A stretch of DNA of 64,000 nucleotides from Terfezia claveryi (GCA_015179025.1 WHUX01000004.1:806001-870000); one strand, 5' to 3'. Shown: positions 22,686 to 33,913, numbered from the stretch's first letter. Numbers and translations are program-made. Notes: generated from the sequence alone by a model not told the origin.

Positions 22686-25600
22686 ATGGCCAAAATGAAT
22701 GATGCGGCGCGGACTCGCAGGAGGAATATTCTCCCCACAGTCTTATGTCTGTCAATTCTCTACATCAGAGGCACTAGTGCACAATCAGCATGCCTTAATG
22801 AGACCCAAGTCAGCAATATAGTCCTCCAGGACATCAACCAAATTCAGGGGCTTGGGCAGGAATTTGCGGCCAATTTTTTCACGGATTTAGCACCACTCCT
22901 CATTGTTTTTGGCGATCAGGTCGCGCGTCAGTACATGGCCCAGTCTCAAAATTGGGCGGATCATATTATCTTTGCAATGGGGCCTTTGGGTATTGCTACT
23001 GCATTGACAGGTGCCGTGCGGATGTGTGGACAAAAATTCTTTAGAGGTGTTGTAGGAAGGGGCCGAGAAACAAAGCAAATGGCTGAGTTCGAACTTACAT
23101 CTGCAACATCAGAGGATATATATGAGGTGTGGGATGGGGAGTCTATTGTCCGTGTGATGGGGGAACAAACCTTTCAAGAAATACGTCTCCAGAAGGAAGG
23201 GGAGAATGTTGTTATCAAACAATTATTTCATGATGTGACGGATAAACATACCCATATACCCATATGGGAAAGGTGGTCAGGCAAGGGGAAACCGGCATCC
23301 ACGAATATTAACCCTGCGGGTGACCCAGAGAAAGCGCTCCCCGATAATTCGGAACATGAAACCCGGGATAAATTGGGCATCTACCGCCGCAAAACTCGAA
23401 TGGGCCCAAACCTGTCGCTAAATGCTATCTATGGGGATATATCGCCACTGGAGAAATGGATTTGTGCAGCTATAAGTGTGACGCTGCAAATTTTCGTTAT
23501 TGTTTGGGCAGCACTCGTTCAGTACAAACTTCCAGCACCCAACTTTCGGAAAGATGGAAGAATGGGTGAATTCCGATCATATGCGTTTCCATGTATGGCA
23601 GTTGGCACGATATCAGTGACTACAAGCATGTTGTTGTGTTCCTATGTAGTGGACAGGGCTATGGAAAGGAAGCATATCACGCCCGTATCGGAAGATTTGC
23701 AGTGGCGACCTTGTTGGATTCAGAAGTGGGGCAAGGCAGATGACCAGAGCTTCGACTCTTATATCATTTTTGGCAGTCTTCGCAACACACGGAACCCCAG
23801 AGATGCGCTGGTGACATTACATCCTCGAAGGCAGCCGCCGCAGGAAGGTCAGGTCCATTCGGAATCAGCAGGCCAACTCGGAGAGCGAGAGGTTCCAGGT
23901 TTCCTAGTCCGTCTCACAGAGGTGGCATGTGTTTTGGGTGTCATGGGATTTTTTATCATGGTCGCAGGTACCAGATCCTTACATTGGTCTGTCCCAGCCG
24001 CACAGCTCAGTCAGACATTATTTATGGTACTACTGCGATCGTACACCCGTAGGAAGATGAATGGCGATGATATTCGAGTTGTGAAACTACCAAGGGGATT
24101 TGAGATGGAATGGCTGGTTACAAGGCGTGATCAATTATGGAAGAAGTTGGACAATTGGGACAAAACAGACGACTTTTGGAAACCAGGGGCGAATAAAGAG
24201 TGGAGTTTAGTTACGGGAGAAAAGGTTGTGAGAGTGGAGGAAATTGCCAAGGAGCGTGGCAGTATCACCGTGGGAAAAACTCTTACCGGGGAAATTGACC
24301 GTAAAGAGATCATTGATTTCGAAACACTTGACGTTCCGGATGGGCAAGGTAGCCCAAACCCCAAAGTTGGTGCACAAATGGCGTTGAATGATTTGAAGAC
24401 CCTCCTGCATAGCAACAAAAAATGGGAGGGAAATGCCTCTGGACTTGGAATTGCATTGGTCAAGACTATGGAGTTCACTCTGAACACTTTGCTGCCTCCA
24501 GTGGTCATGAATTCGATTTCACCATCAAAAATTGGGCTTGTGAACAGTTCACTGGGCCCCACACTGCGAGCTGTGCAACCATTGCCAGAAGGTGATAAGG
24601 GGCGTGTGTGGCATTGGCCAATCGTTGTACGGATGGAAGTAGATTCGGCTGATATCAATGTAGTAGCGCCTAAGATGGAGGAACAAATAGTCCGGATCAG
24701 TCTCATACAAAGAGAAGGGGGCGGTTGGTTTGTGATGAAAGAAGGGGTGGAGGCTTTGCTGACTCTGTGGTTGTTTACGTTAAAGCAACGGCGCATCAAC
24801 TCCACAAAGCCTAAAAAGCTTGATCATGTCAAAATTCAGCCGGCGTTTGTGCGTTTAATTGGAAGCAATACCGAACTGGCAAAGTGGGATATCATGAGAT
24901 GGTACGTTGACCGTTGTAGTCGAGTGTATGAAGGGAAATGTATGACCACAGTAGACGATCATGAGGGCCAGGAAAATATGATGCAAGAAGATGAGGTTCA
25001 TATTAAGGTGGACAGTACCCTGCGTCAGGTGATGGGAATCGAACAGGTCGACTTGCGCTCAGAGGATGAGCGGACAAAACAACCGGAAAGCGGAGTACCC
25101 ATCTCAGACGAACACCAAGAAGCAACAATGCAGTGGCATTATAGAGGGCGTGAGCTGCCACAAGTATTGTATGAGGATTTGCCCGAGAGTCGAGACGGAC
25201 GGTATACATCGCTCGCAACGACCGTCGAATGTACTCTTGAAGAGCTCTGTGCACAAGAAATCTTGTTTCGGTTTTTCTTTGCCATAGGTACATTCATGAG
25301 GGAGGAGCGGGGAATCAGATTGCATGGAAATACAATCCTCTCCTATAGGAACACAACGATGTCAACCACCAGCTCAAAGTCCCTCGATACTAATGACGCT
25401 GCCCCAGAAAGGCGGCTGAAGGCCGCAAAATTTCACAACTCCATCCTCGAGTGCATTGCATTGGAGGCGTATCAAGCAAAGGTTTGTGGTTCGCTGGAGG
25501 AGGCCTACCAATGTATTATACCCGCATTCAGCCAGGCCAGGGTTCTACCCGAGGTTGGGGAGGTTGTGAGTTCGCAAGTAACGCAGATATTTCGGAAACT

Positions 25601-27284
25601 GGTTGGAAAGGGTGACTGGATCAAGGCCTGTGACCTGTATAACTGGGTCTGGACTTCCATGGGTTGCAAGTTCCCTCATCACAGTAACGAGGATTTACAT
25701 GCCATTGCCTTATTCACAAACTTTGTTCGGAAGCTCCGACATGAAGCAAACACCGGCTGCCATAGTGGAACTCTGACTAGAGAATTGGCGGCAAAGTCGG
25801 AGGAAATGCTGAAGATGATGACGGAACAGGAATTCCAAGGTCGAGACGTTGTGCAAGCATTGGGGTTAATCTTGCAGAGCCTAGATGAGTTGGATAGCGA
25901 AATGCAGACGAGGATGGTTGGGGTTAAACTTCTACCTGACAGCACACCGACCGCAAGCCGACGAAACAGTCAGGAAGTGAGCGATGCCTACAGCGCACCT
26001 GAAGGCTCACTAACTACGAGCTCGAGCCTTGGAGTTGACAGCCTCGAGTTCAAAAGTATGAAAGCGGAGGCGGGAAAGCTTTTCCCACTTTTGGGCTTCA
26101 CTCCTAGCCACAAATCCACGGCGAATATTTTGGGAGGCCCACTGGTGAGCACGGAGCTGGCCAGCGCAGATCTAGAGCGAGACGTGAACATTCCGGATAT
26201 TTTCCAACGAAGGCCCTTGCACTACGCGGCTGCAAACCCCGCGCTTGGTATTCCCATATTAGAGCTCTTGATAAGAAAAACAAGCGGTGTTGACCAAAGG
26301 GACATCAATGGAAATACACCTCTGCATCTAGCCGCCTCCAAGAATAATCCCAATTTTACAATGGTTCTGAAGAAACTTTCGTTGGAGGAGGACCCCGAAA
26401 TGCGCAAAAAGGCTATGGTGGATTTCAACGCTACCAATGAGCTTAAATGGACACCGCTGCATTTTGCCGCCTATAAGGGACACAAGGATATGATAGATGA
26501 ACTTATTGAAAAAGGTGCCATAATCGATGTAGACGACAATATCAAGCGTTCACCGCTCCACTGGGCTGCTCAGGGAGGGCATCCAGATGTGGTTACATCG
26601 CTGATACAGAAAGGAGCTAATACGAAAGCATTGGATGCATATGGTAGGTCCCCATTGCATGTGGCTGCATGTATGGGCCATGGAAATGTAGTCACTGAGC
26701 TGGTCGCTCACGGAGCAAGATTGGAGGACGCGGATACAGAAGGCAAGAGAGCGTTGGACCTACTATTGGAGAAGCAAGCAAGTAAGGCGTCTGGGCTGCT
26801 TGACACATTGTTAATTAGCAAAGGGGAAAGAGAAAAAGGCTGGACGCCTTTGCACAGTGCTGCGCATAGGGGAGAGGAACAAGTGGTGGCGATATTGCTC
26901 GACCTCGACTTACGACAAAATGCCAACTTCAATATGGAGGAGAGGATTGCCAACCAGACTGATCATGTTCATGAGACTGCACTCCATGTCGCTGCACGTG
27001 GTGGCCATCTGGAAATTGTTAAGCTTCTAATCTTGGATGAGCACATGTGCAATCTCCGTATAAAAAACACATTCGGCGACGATGCATTAATGGTAGCAGT
27101 GAAAAGCAATAAGCCTGACGTGGTCAATGTTTTGCTGGTGGCTTTCGATGCAGAAAGAGTGAAACATATTTATCGACGAAGAAGCACCGACCACAGTCCC
27201 AGCGTGATTCCAGAAGCTGAGAATGATGACAGTATGGGGATGTATCTAATGCCCTGCATCAGGCAGCATGGCATGGCAGCTTAG
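22686..27284 (+). CDS. giant membrane-anchored ankyrin protein, copy B, 5' ORF (frameshifted near 27245)
   Basis: Start at 22686 (MAKMNDAARTRRR), equivalent to copy A; the open frame reaches back to 22632 but the leader is not conserved as protein. The frame encodes 1532 aa: a signal peptide ending near TSAQS, the first hydrophobic block (FAMGPLGIATALTGAV), the GRGRETKQMAE module, further hydrophobic segments (ICAAISVTLQIFVIVWAALVQY; ACVLGVMGFFIMVAGT), the same conserved middle, and ankyrin repeats from RRPLHYAAANPAL onward. A linker near residues 760-820 diverges strongly from copy A while neighbouring stretches are nearly identical. The frame ends at 27284 after YLMPCIRQHGMAA. Compared with copy A, about 5 extra nucleotides around 27243-27250 move translation out of the ankyrin frame. 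Function is unknown. Confidence 0.85.
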   Translation: MAKMNDAARTRRRNILPTVLCLSILYIRGTSAQSACLNETQVSNIVLQDINQIQGLGQEFAANFFTDLAPLLIVFGDQVARQYMAQSQNWADHIIFAMGPLGIATALTGAVRMCGQKFFRGVVGRGRETKQMAEFELTSATSEDIYEVWDGESIVRVMGEQTFQEIRLQKEGENVVIKQLFHDVTDKHTHIPIWERWSGKGKPASTNINPAGDPEKALPDNSEHETRDKLGIYRRKTRMGPNLSLNAIYGDISPLEKWICAAISVTLQIFVIVWAALVQYKLPAPNFRKDGRMGEFRSYAFPCMAVGTISVTTSMLLCSYVVDRAMERKHITPVSEDLQWRPCWIQKWGKADDQSFDSYIIFGSLRNTRNPRDALVTLHPRRQPPQEGQVHSESAGQLGEREVPGFLVRLTEVACVLGVMGFFIMVAGTRSLHWSVPAAQLSQTLFMVLLRSYTRRKMNGDDIRVVKLPRGFEMEWLVTRRDQLWKKLDNWDKTDDFWKPGANKEWSLVTGEKVVRVEEIAKERGSITVGKTLTGEIDRKEIIDFETLDVPDGQGSPNPKVGAQMALNDLKTLLHSNKKWEGNASGLGIALVKTMEFTLNTLLPPVVMNSISPSKIGLVNSSLGPTLRAVQPLPEGDKGRVWHWPIVVRMEVDSADINVVAPKMEEQIVRISLIQREGGGWFVMKEGVEALLTLWLFTLKQRRINSTKPKKLDHVKIQPAFVRLIGSNTELAKWDIMRWYVDRCSRVYEGKCMTTVDDHEGQENMMQEDEVHIKVDSTLRQVMGIEQVDLRSEDERTKQPESGVPISDEHQEATMQWHYRGRELPQVLYEDLPESRDGRYTSLATTVECTLEELCAQEILFRFFFAIGTFMREERGIRLHGNTILSYRNTTMSTTSSKSLDTNDAAPERRLKAAKFHNSILECIALEAYQAKVCGSLEEAYQCIIPAFSQARVLPEVGEVVSSQVTQIFRKLVGKGDWIKACDLYNWVWTSMGCKFPHHSNEDLHAIALFTNFVRKLRHEANTGCHSGTLTRELAAKSEEMLKMMTEQEFQGRDVVQALGLILQSLDELDSEMQTRMVGVKLLPDSTPTASRRNSQEVSDAYSAPEGSLTTSSSLGVDSLEFKSMKAEAGKLFPLLGFTPSHKSTANILGGPLVSTELASADLERDVNIPDIFQRRPLHYAAANPALGIPILELLIRKTSGVDQRDINGNTPLHLAASKNNPNFTMVLKKLSLEEDPEMRKKAMVDFNATNELKWTPLHFAAYKGHKDMIDELIEKGAIIDVDDNIKRSPLHWAAQGGHPDVVTSLIQKGANTKALDAYGRSPLHVAACMGHGNVVTELVAHGARLEDADTEGKRALDLLLEKQASKASGLLDTLLISKGEREKGWTPLHSAAHRGEEQVVAILLDLDLRQNANFNMEERIANQTDHVHETALHVAARGGHLEIVKLLILDEHMCNLRIKNTFGDDALMVAVKSNKPDVVNVLLVAFDAERVKHIYRRRSTDHSPSVIPEAENDDSMGMYLMPCIRQHGMAA

Positions 27285-27295
27285 ACGTTGTTGTC

Positions 27296-28723
27296 ATGTT
27301 GAATCAAAGAAGGGGTCTAGACCTGCGCAAGCGTGACAAAGTCGGAATGACCGCGATTCACTACGCTGCCCTAATGGGTCATTACAAGGTAGTGGAATGG
27401 CTATTGAACCAAAGCCCTGACCTCATTGAAGAAATAGATAAGGATAAAGATACGCCATTACATTGCGCCGCTGCGGGTGGAAGAGTGAAAGTGGTAGAGC
27501 TTCTCTTAGAGCAATTTATCCGCCAAAATCGACATCTCGGCCATAGTGAATCCAACATCAAGTTTATCGCCTTTGTGAATAAGACCAACAAGCACGGAGA
27601 AACACCCCTGCACTGTGTGGCTAAAGGGCTAATCAATGCCGGCATCGAGAAGCTAGTTTTCGTATACAAAGGGGTAACATTGGACACCCCAATGTGGGAG
27701 AACTTGGATTTAGCAACAGAAGATTGGCTGATTAATAGGATCTGTGAATATTTTCCCAGGAAGCGTTACTTAAAAAAAAACACTGCGAAGGATTATAAGA
27801 GCGTGAAACAAGGCATGCGAAACTGGCAAGGGGAGCTCATGAAGCTATTATTGAGAATAGATGCAGGTCATAATATACCATCGGTTTCGGAGGAGTGTGA
27901 GAGAAAAGTTGTGGAATTACTGTTGGATAACAAAGCAAATATCGAAGCAACAGACAAAGATCAAGAAACCCCCCTGCATGTAGCCGCAAGATGGGGAAGA
28001 CTCACCATAGCTAAAACTCTGTTGAAGCGCTTGCCACTACCCTCAGACCAGCCTTCTGAGTGGGAAGAGGCGAATATCCGTGCGAGAGATATTCACAAGG
28101 ATACTCCCTTACACCTCGCAGCGCGATGGGGACATCAAGAGATGGTGGAATTGCTATCCCATGAGCAAGCACCTCTGGAAGCCCTCAATATGTACAATTA
28201 TACTCCCTGCCAGGTTGCGGAAAATAACCTCCAGTTCCATATTTCAACTCTGCTGAAGAAGTTCATATCAGGTTCCGGGGTTAAGCAGATCGTCTTACCT
28301 GGTATACGCAACCCTGGAACTACCACCAACGGTGCTGCAAGTTTCTCGAATGGAATCCCAAGCTCTGGGCAGGGGTCTGCAAGCGATTTCATGGTTGATG
28401 AGAGCTCAGTCAATTCACACCAGGACAGCGGCTCCGGAACCGATACCTCGTCTAGAGCTCCCGCTGCTGGTGCTTCAAGGACAACCACTGACGATAATCC
28501 AGATCTTGCAATTGACTGGAAAACAACGTGGAATTTTCCTAATGCTGAATCCGGGGTGTCCGGAAGTATGGATTCTGCAGTCGGGCCCTTATCCGCCATT
28601 AGCCGTTTTTCTACCATGCCAGTGGAGCTCGAGCATTCCCACACTGCCCACCAAGAGGACGAGCACACGAGCTGGGGTCACTCAAGTCAATTCACCCGGG
28701 GGCCCAGGCGTTTCAGTTACTAG
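27296..28723 (+). CDS. copy B, 3' ORF: remaining ankyrin repeats and tail
   Basis: The first ATG is at 27296, but ankyrin coding in this frame extends back to about 27236 (NALHQAAWHGSLDVVVML), so the true relation is continuation of the 5' ORF after a frame shift. The 475 residues carry AIHYAALMGHY, TPLHCAAAGGR, TPLHCVAKG, TPLHVAARWGR and TPLHLAARWGH repeats, then a low-complexity tail ending GPRRFSY, with the stop followed by the conserved AGCCGGAAAT. No stop occurs over 1.4 kb, so decay is recent or the two halves remain useful. Internal initiation at 27296 would give a soluble ankyrin protein; nothing in the sequence proves this. Confidence 0.8.
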   Translation: MLNQRRGLDLRKRDKVGMTAIHYAALMGHYKVVEWLLNQSPDLIEEIDKDKDTPLHCAAAGGRVKVVELLLEQFIRQNRHLGHSESNIKFIAFVNKTNKHGETPLHCVAKGLINAGIEKLVFVYKGVTLDTPMWENLDLATEDWLINRICEYFPRKRYLKKNTAKDYKSVKQGMRNWQGELMKLLLRIDAGHNIPSVSEECERKVVELLLDNKANIEATDKDQETPLHVAARWGRLTIAKTLLKRLPLPSDQPSEWEEANIRARDIHKDTPLHLAARWGHQEMVELLSHEQAPLEALNMYNYTPCQVAENNLQFHISTLLKKFISGSGVKQIVLPGIRNPGTTTNGAASFSNGIPSSGQGSASDFMVDESSVNSHQDSGSGTDTSSRAPAAGASRTTTDDNPDLAIDWKTTWNFPNAESGVSGSMDSAVGPLSAISRFSTMPVELEHSHTAHQEDEHTSWGHSSQFTRGPRRFSY

Positions 28724-30456
28724 CCGGAAATATTTGGAGGATTTTGAGAGTTTGCTTGGATGGATTGAATCTGCCTTTTATGTGTATCTTATTTATATGC
28801 CCCGCCCCCCATTTTTTGGGAATGATGCGATCTGATTTTTCGGCTATAAGGTTCTTGTATTTGCATTTGATTGGATTGGTTCAGGTGATTTATTTGAGAT
28901 GAAGGAAAAGTGGTCTGTGGGTTTTTCTTTGTGGTTTTCTTTTTTTTTTTCAAAAAAAAAATCAATGCTCGTATATAGCGGACACCATGACGAGACAGTT
29001 GTATTTGAGTAGCAATATGGATAAAAGCAACAAATAGGATGAACCTGATTACAGTAGAATTCAGTAGAGGCGAGACTTGATATATGACTGGTAATAGTTA
29101 TATCTTTGATTGAAGCTAAGGCTTGGAGTGTTGACGATGAGTGTGGGGAGTCAAACTTCGGGGAGTAAGTGGCAAGGAAAAAGAGCCAGTACACCGTCTG
29201 TGGGGAATCGGATTGTGGGATGTTAGGACGTCATATTCAGGGAGTAAGTGATAAGTGATAGGAGTTAATCCCAGGCAGCTCAATTGACAAGGCTATGCTC
29301 AGGAGGATCAGTTACTCTACTCACTTCCCCCCGGTTATTAGAAATGTACCATACTGATAGTATATGTACACCACATCCACCTCAAATACAAACAAAGGCA
29401 AGGCCCCAACAAACTAACCAACTCAATCGAAATCTATTCCCCTCCACCCCAACAAAAAACACAAAAACAGTATGCATATAAGTTCCGCCCCCCCTTTGCA
29501 GTGCTTAGGTACCTCAAAAACCACTAAATGAAGCACCGGTACCCTTCCCTACGCCCATCCATCCTCTTTATTTGTCTTATTCTCTACAAACTCCAAGAGG
29601 CAACCTACACCTCCAGCTTGCCATAACGGACAGCAGAACCCCAGATTTGTTTGAGATAACAAGTGTGCGGTTTCTTTTTTTCTTTTTCTTTTTTTCTCTT
29701 CAAATATAACCTATTCCATTATGACCGATAAAGGCAATAACTCTCACGCTCACCATAGAGGCTCAGGCAATTCTCAAGATTAGAGGATATTTCCCCCTCC
29801 CCCCCCCTCCCCTCCCTTCATCCAGTAACAGCAAGATTATTTTCTTTCGAAAAAGTACCTCTATAGAGTCTGAAGGGCACTGTCTGGTATTGGTATCCAT
29901 TATTTTTTTGAGAGCTGAAGGCAATAGTTCAAACTCGTTTAGAATTGCTACGAGATCTACTACATTCAAGCTCCGTTTATATAGCAAGTTGCAGAGATTA
30001 CATACTCTTCCAAATACACACCAAGCGTATTCAGAATCTCAGGTCACTTTACATGTACTTTGAGAAAGAATGTATTTTTACCACCTCAAGTAGTTAGGTG
30101 CATTACCCCGAATATTTGATGCCCATAAAAGTAAAAGCTACAGTCCATGGAACCAAATATCTGGGGGGGAATTGTTTTGAGTTTTCTTCTATGAGGATAA
30201 CCATACAAAGAGTAGATCTCCAGTTGTTATAAGACACTTGTATTACATATTTATCTGTTGTCTTTCCTTCAAAGCGGTCTTCACTGTCGGGCTCAACAAT
30301 GATACCTTGGGGGAAGGGTATGATGCGGGGTATTTCTCTATGTGATTGGACGGTAAGCTATTGTCAATGACTAGCATCAACGGAAGTGGTAGATACAAGC
30401 GACAGGCACTAGACATGTTACGGTAGTCACTACCGCATTGAGACTTGGGACCTCGA

Positions 30457-30578
30457 TTGCGAACTAGTCTCGTGCCTTGCGAATAGTCTTGCGAACTAGT
30501 CGCGCCTTGCGAACTAGTCGCGCCTTGCGAACTAGTCGCGCCTTGCGAACAAGTCTCGTGCCCTGCGAACCAGACTAG
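30457..30578. repeat. 18-bp minisatellite
   Basis: Units of the form TTGCGAACTAGTCGCGCC repeat perfectly three times in the middle. Variants flank them (20-bp units with TCTCGTGCC and a shortened 12-bp unit). The last unit runs into AACCAGACTAG, the same motif seen at other dispersed sites. Confidence 0.85.
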
Positions 30579-31506
30579 TTGGGCGACCTAACTTGCGTAC
30601 AAGTACTGTATGTACAGAAACTAAGCCAAAATGTGTGTCTAGCCGGGATTAGGACGGAGTACGTAGTCGAGATTTATCTTTTCGTTTCCCTCTGATTATT
30701 ATCGTCAGATGGGTTTGTTTATGAAACATTTAGGCCTTCCTTTGACTCGTCTCTTTGGCGGGTCTTGGTTCTTGCCCTTCTTCGTCTCTTCATCTACCCT
30801 CCATATATATATGAGTGGAGAGAGGGAACAAACATGATGTTGTTTTGTGGATTTGACTGCATTTCCAGAAAACACATGTTTCATATATAGCCGAGCAGGG
30901 GGTAGATAAAAGGGGAGATTGGATATCTCATACCCCAGTTTCGGGCCTCTGAGATTTAATCGAATTTTTTCGAGCCAGTTGGGCCCCGGCCTGTCTCCTT
31001 GTTTCAGGGATATCACCTCAACTTGAAAGTTCATTTGGTGTGCTCGGACTATTTTGTGCAGGCCTGCATTGCCGTGGGAAAGCTAAAATTCTACGGGGGA
31101 AGAATATTTCTAATAATCACCAGACCGAGCTAACATTGTACACACACGCTAGCGGAGGCAGGGCACCCTGATGAATAGTAGGGTAGGTGGAACTCTCGGT
31201 ATGGTTGGTAAGAATGGAGAGCGAGACTGCTCATCTATTTCAAAGTCTTCTAGATCGCCCCGACCGAAGCAGACTTTGGTATAGCTAAACCTTACGCTTA
31301 GTCAGACTCGACAGAACTATGCATATACAAGCCCAACCTGATGCGGGGTTGGTAGCGACAGTCGGTAGGCATGGAATGCCTGCATAAGATGATTCGGTGG
31401 CAGGGGAAAACTTCAGTAAGATTATGGAGGTGGATGCGGAAAGCAAAGGAAGAAGAGGGATAAAGTGGTGGTGAGTGACCCGTGGTTGAGAGGGGTGAGG
31501 ATATGA

Positions 31507-31621
31507 TATAACTTTTATTTTCTTTTGTAATCCCCGTATGTCATTTCCAAGGCTTTTGGGGGGATATACTTTTATTTCTTTTGTAATCCCCTATGTATGT
31601 CATTTCCTAGTCTTGGGGGGG
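31507..31621. repeat. imperfect tandem duplication of about 57 bp
   Basis: 31507-31563 and 31565-31621 share ACTTTTATTT, CTTTTGTAATCCCC, TATGTCATTTCC and a G-run end, with small indels. Confidence 0.75.
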
Positions 31622-32393
31622 TTGGAATATGTATTGTTGTGCCTGTTATCCCAGTCATACGGCAACCTCTAAAGGGAGGCCTTGCCATGATCTCGGCCGA
31701 CTGCGGGAACAGCGGTTTTGAAAAAAGGAAGGAAAAAAGAAAGGTCTGCGGTAAATAGGAATAAGAAGTGTAAAAGTTAATAATGTCGTAGAATTGGCCA
31801 CATTCCATCAGTGTGGAGATAAAAGGATAAAGGAGGTAATGAGAACTATAACAACATTGTTATCAAAGATTTAAGTGTGATACAGTGCATCACTGAATAT
31901 GCCAGAATTTGTTTCAGAGGTAGGTAATCATTTGCCTACGATCCTCATCAGTTACGTGGCTTCTACGCTTGGTGACTTTCCTGAGTCCTCCAAAGCTCAA
32001 TTGCAAAATTTGAAGACACTATCGATGAATATAATACTTCAGCTCTGCATAGTACTCCATAATGCTACACGTTGGCAGTGAAAGTGAACTATACTAAAAC
32101 TGGCATCGTACCTGAATATCTGTGAATATCCCCTCAAATCGTAGAGTGGGATCGGTATGCAGATAAGCCATGCATAGGCTAATAAGATAGGTTTCTAGAT
32201 AGAGCTAGAGTTGGCTTGCTCACGCACGGGTATACCCTGCAGCAGCCGACCCCCACAACACAATCACAACAACAATCTTTAGTATATACTGCCGTACGCA
32301 TACGGGCAGCTATGCCAACATCATCAGCAGGTAGTGCCAGCTTTACTAGCTAAAAGCATATGGACTCCGCATCCTGCATTACGTAAGGAACTG

Positions 32394-32975
32394 ATGTCAG
32401 CGGTTTCAATGTTCGTTTATGAGCTGCCTGATCTTTACTGTGAGCAGCCTATGGATGGGGAACAGTACTTATGGCCAAATCAGATCTTAGATCGCCTTCA
32501 GGATTATGCATTTACTAAAGGCTTTGCAGTTGTGACACTTAGGCGGTCACAAAAAAAAGGCCGAATGCGATTTAGTTATGTATATCATGGGAACCTTGAT
32601 AGATTGATGATCAGGAGATTCGTGCTGGTGTGTAATTTAAACTTAATGACTGTGGCAGAAATACTAATAATGAATAGTACGGAGGGGGCAGGCAACGGCC
32701 TTAGCAAATGGGGGTCATTGGGTAGTTACATGTATTTGCAAAAGAGCTTTGGCAAGAATTTTGCTCCTGCGGGACCTGCAAGTAGTGTGCCTCAAAGAAA
32801 AGTGAAAGGAAAAGCCAAGGGACGGACTCTCACAGGCATGGAAATGGTGGAAAGAAACCCCAAAAAGAAGCGCCTGAGATCTAATCATGCAAGAGAGCCA
32901 ACACCTCCACCAGCTATAGAAACACATGTACAGCCAATTCATATAATTAGTTCTACTGCTTCAGCGCGGTGTTAA
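32394..32975 (+). pseudogene. MULE-like (Mutator) transposase derivative, probable
   Basis: The first ATG of the open frame is at 32394 (MSAVSMFVYELP); the frame upstream lacks ATG. The 193-aa product begins with PMDGEQYLWPNQILDRLQ and YAFTKGFAVVTLRRSQKKG, resembling the FAR1/WRKY-GCM1-type DNA-binding start of fungal MULE transposases. It ends in a basic segment (QRKVKGKAKGRTLTG, NPKKKRLRSNHAREP) resembling the tail of such proteins. The catalytic core that should lie between is absent, and the zinc ligands expected in the start domain are not obvious. This is either an internal-deletion derivative or a host gene derived from one. No terminal repeats were identified. Confidence 0.4.
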
Positions 32976-33389
32976 TTTTACTTGCATCCACTCTGTATGG
33001 CCGCTACGCAAAAGCTAATCTGCTATCCGTTAACTAGGGACAGTCCGCAGAGTCATTGTGTCTCGGTAGGTAAATAACAAGGTAACTGAGGCCGCATAGG
33101 CCTGATATGGCAACGATCCCTAGGAATATTCAAGTACCAAAACAAAGAAGCAAAAAGGAAAAAAAATATCATGCCAGCAGCCACATTATATATTCATTAC
33201 TGGTACATATATGCAAATTTAATATCACAGGTAGGCCACGTGACCAAAACCATAAAAATTTCCAAATTTTTGACCAGCATAATATTGATGAATTATACTA
33301 CCAAGCTATGCATATGACACGAGCTATATTAATCTAAGTACTCGTTAGTATAACAATATGGAGTTGGCTATAGGAAATCATTGGCAGTT

Positions 33390-33870
33390 ACTGTGCAGAA
33401 TCATGAAATATATATGAGATCAAGGCTCCATTTCTCTTCCAAGCGAGCCGCAGTATTCTTTAAGGTTGTAATACTCAAAACCAGTGTAAGGAGAATGGGA
33501 TTCATGAATACCAGATCTTCCAATCGCTTCACTCGAGATACAGTGACGAAGGTTAAACCAGACTGCCTTTCCTTGGTCCTAAATCAATGATCAACTTAGG
33601 CAGGGTAAGTAAGGCCTTATGCCAGGACTATTGGGAACTGAATCTGTGAATATGGGTTCTCCTGATACTCAAAATGAGCCGTGAAGGGACAAATGGAGAT
33701 TACCCGAAGATACGCTGCTATAAAGGGAGGGCCTGAACAGTTATCTAACTCCAACAAAAGGCATGTGGGAAGCCCATTTGGACATTCCCCCAATACCAGT
33801 CTACGAATAGTCCCTATAAAAGTGATATGGTGCAATCCTTCAAAGTTCTCATTACGAAGCGAATTCTGGT
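33390..33870 (-). pseudogene. PIF1-like helicase relic
   Basis: On the minus strand, GTIRRLVLGECPNGLPTCLL, then ELDNCSGPPFI, ISICPFTAHFEY and SQIQFPIVLA follow the order of conserved blocks just before the final helicase motif of PIF1-like proteins (R-x-Q-F-P-x-x-L-A). Past a stop, IIDLGPRKGS and, one frame over, SGLTFVTVSRVKRLEDLVFMNP match motif VI (GLTFVALSRV). The expected TIHKSQG block is ruined. At least one stop and one frameshift are visible. Such helicases occur in Helitrons and as stand-alone fungal families; no Rep domain is seen, so which one is open. Confidence 0.65.
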
Positions 33871-33913
33871 TGCTGGCGAAGATGGAGAGGCTCCTCTCCT
33901 ACACTCTCTTTTC

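Larger units (their letters stand above)
28724..32393. other. intergenic, no supported gene
   Basis: The first 330 bp align with the copy A 3' flank. The rest is AT-rich with polypyrimidine tracts (29670-29700), a C-rich run near 29793-29815, an 18-bp minisatellite (30457-30578) and a 57-bp tandem duplication (31507-31621). A 109-codon minus frame (30705-31034) has no recognisable motif and is not called. Confidence 0.5.

Noticed and set aside
30705..31034. 109-aa minus ORF
   Set aside because: ATG present, but no motif, no neighbours and a low-complexity basic end; not separable from a chance frame.
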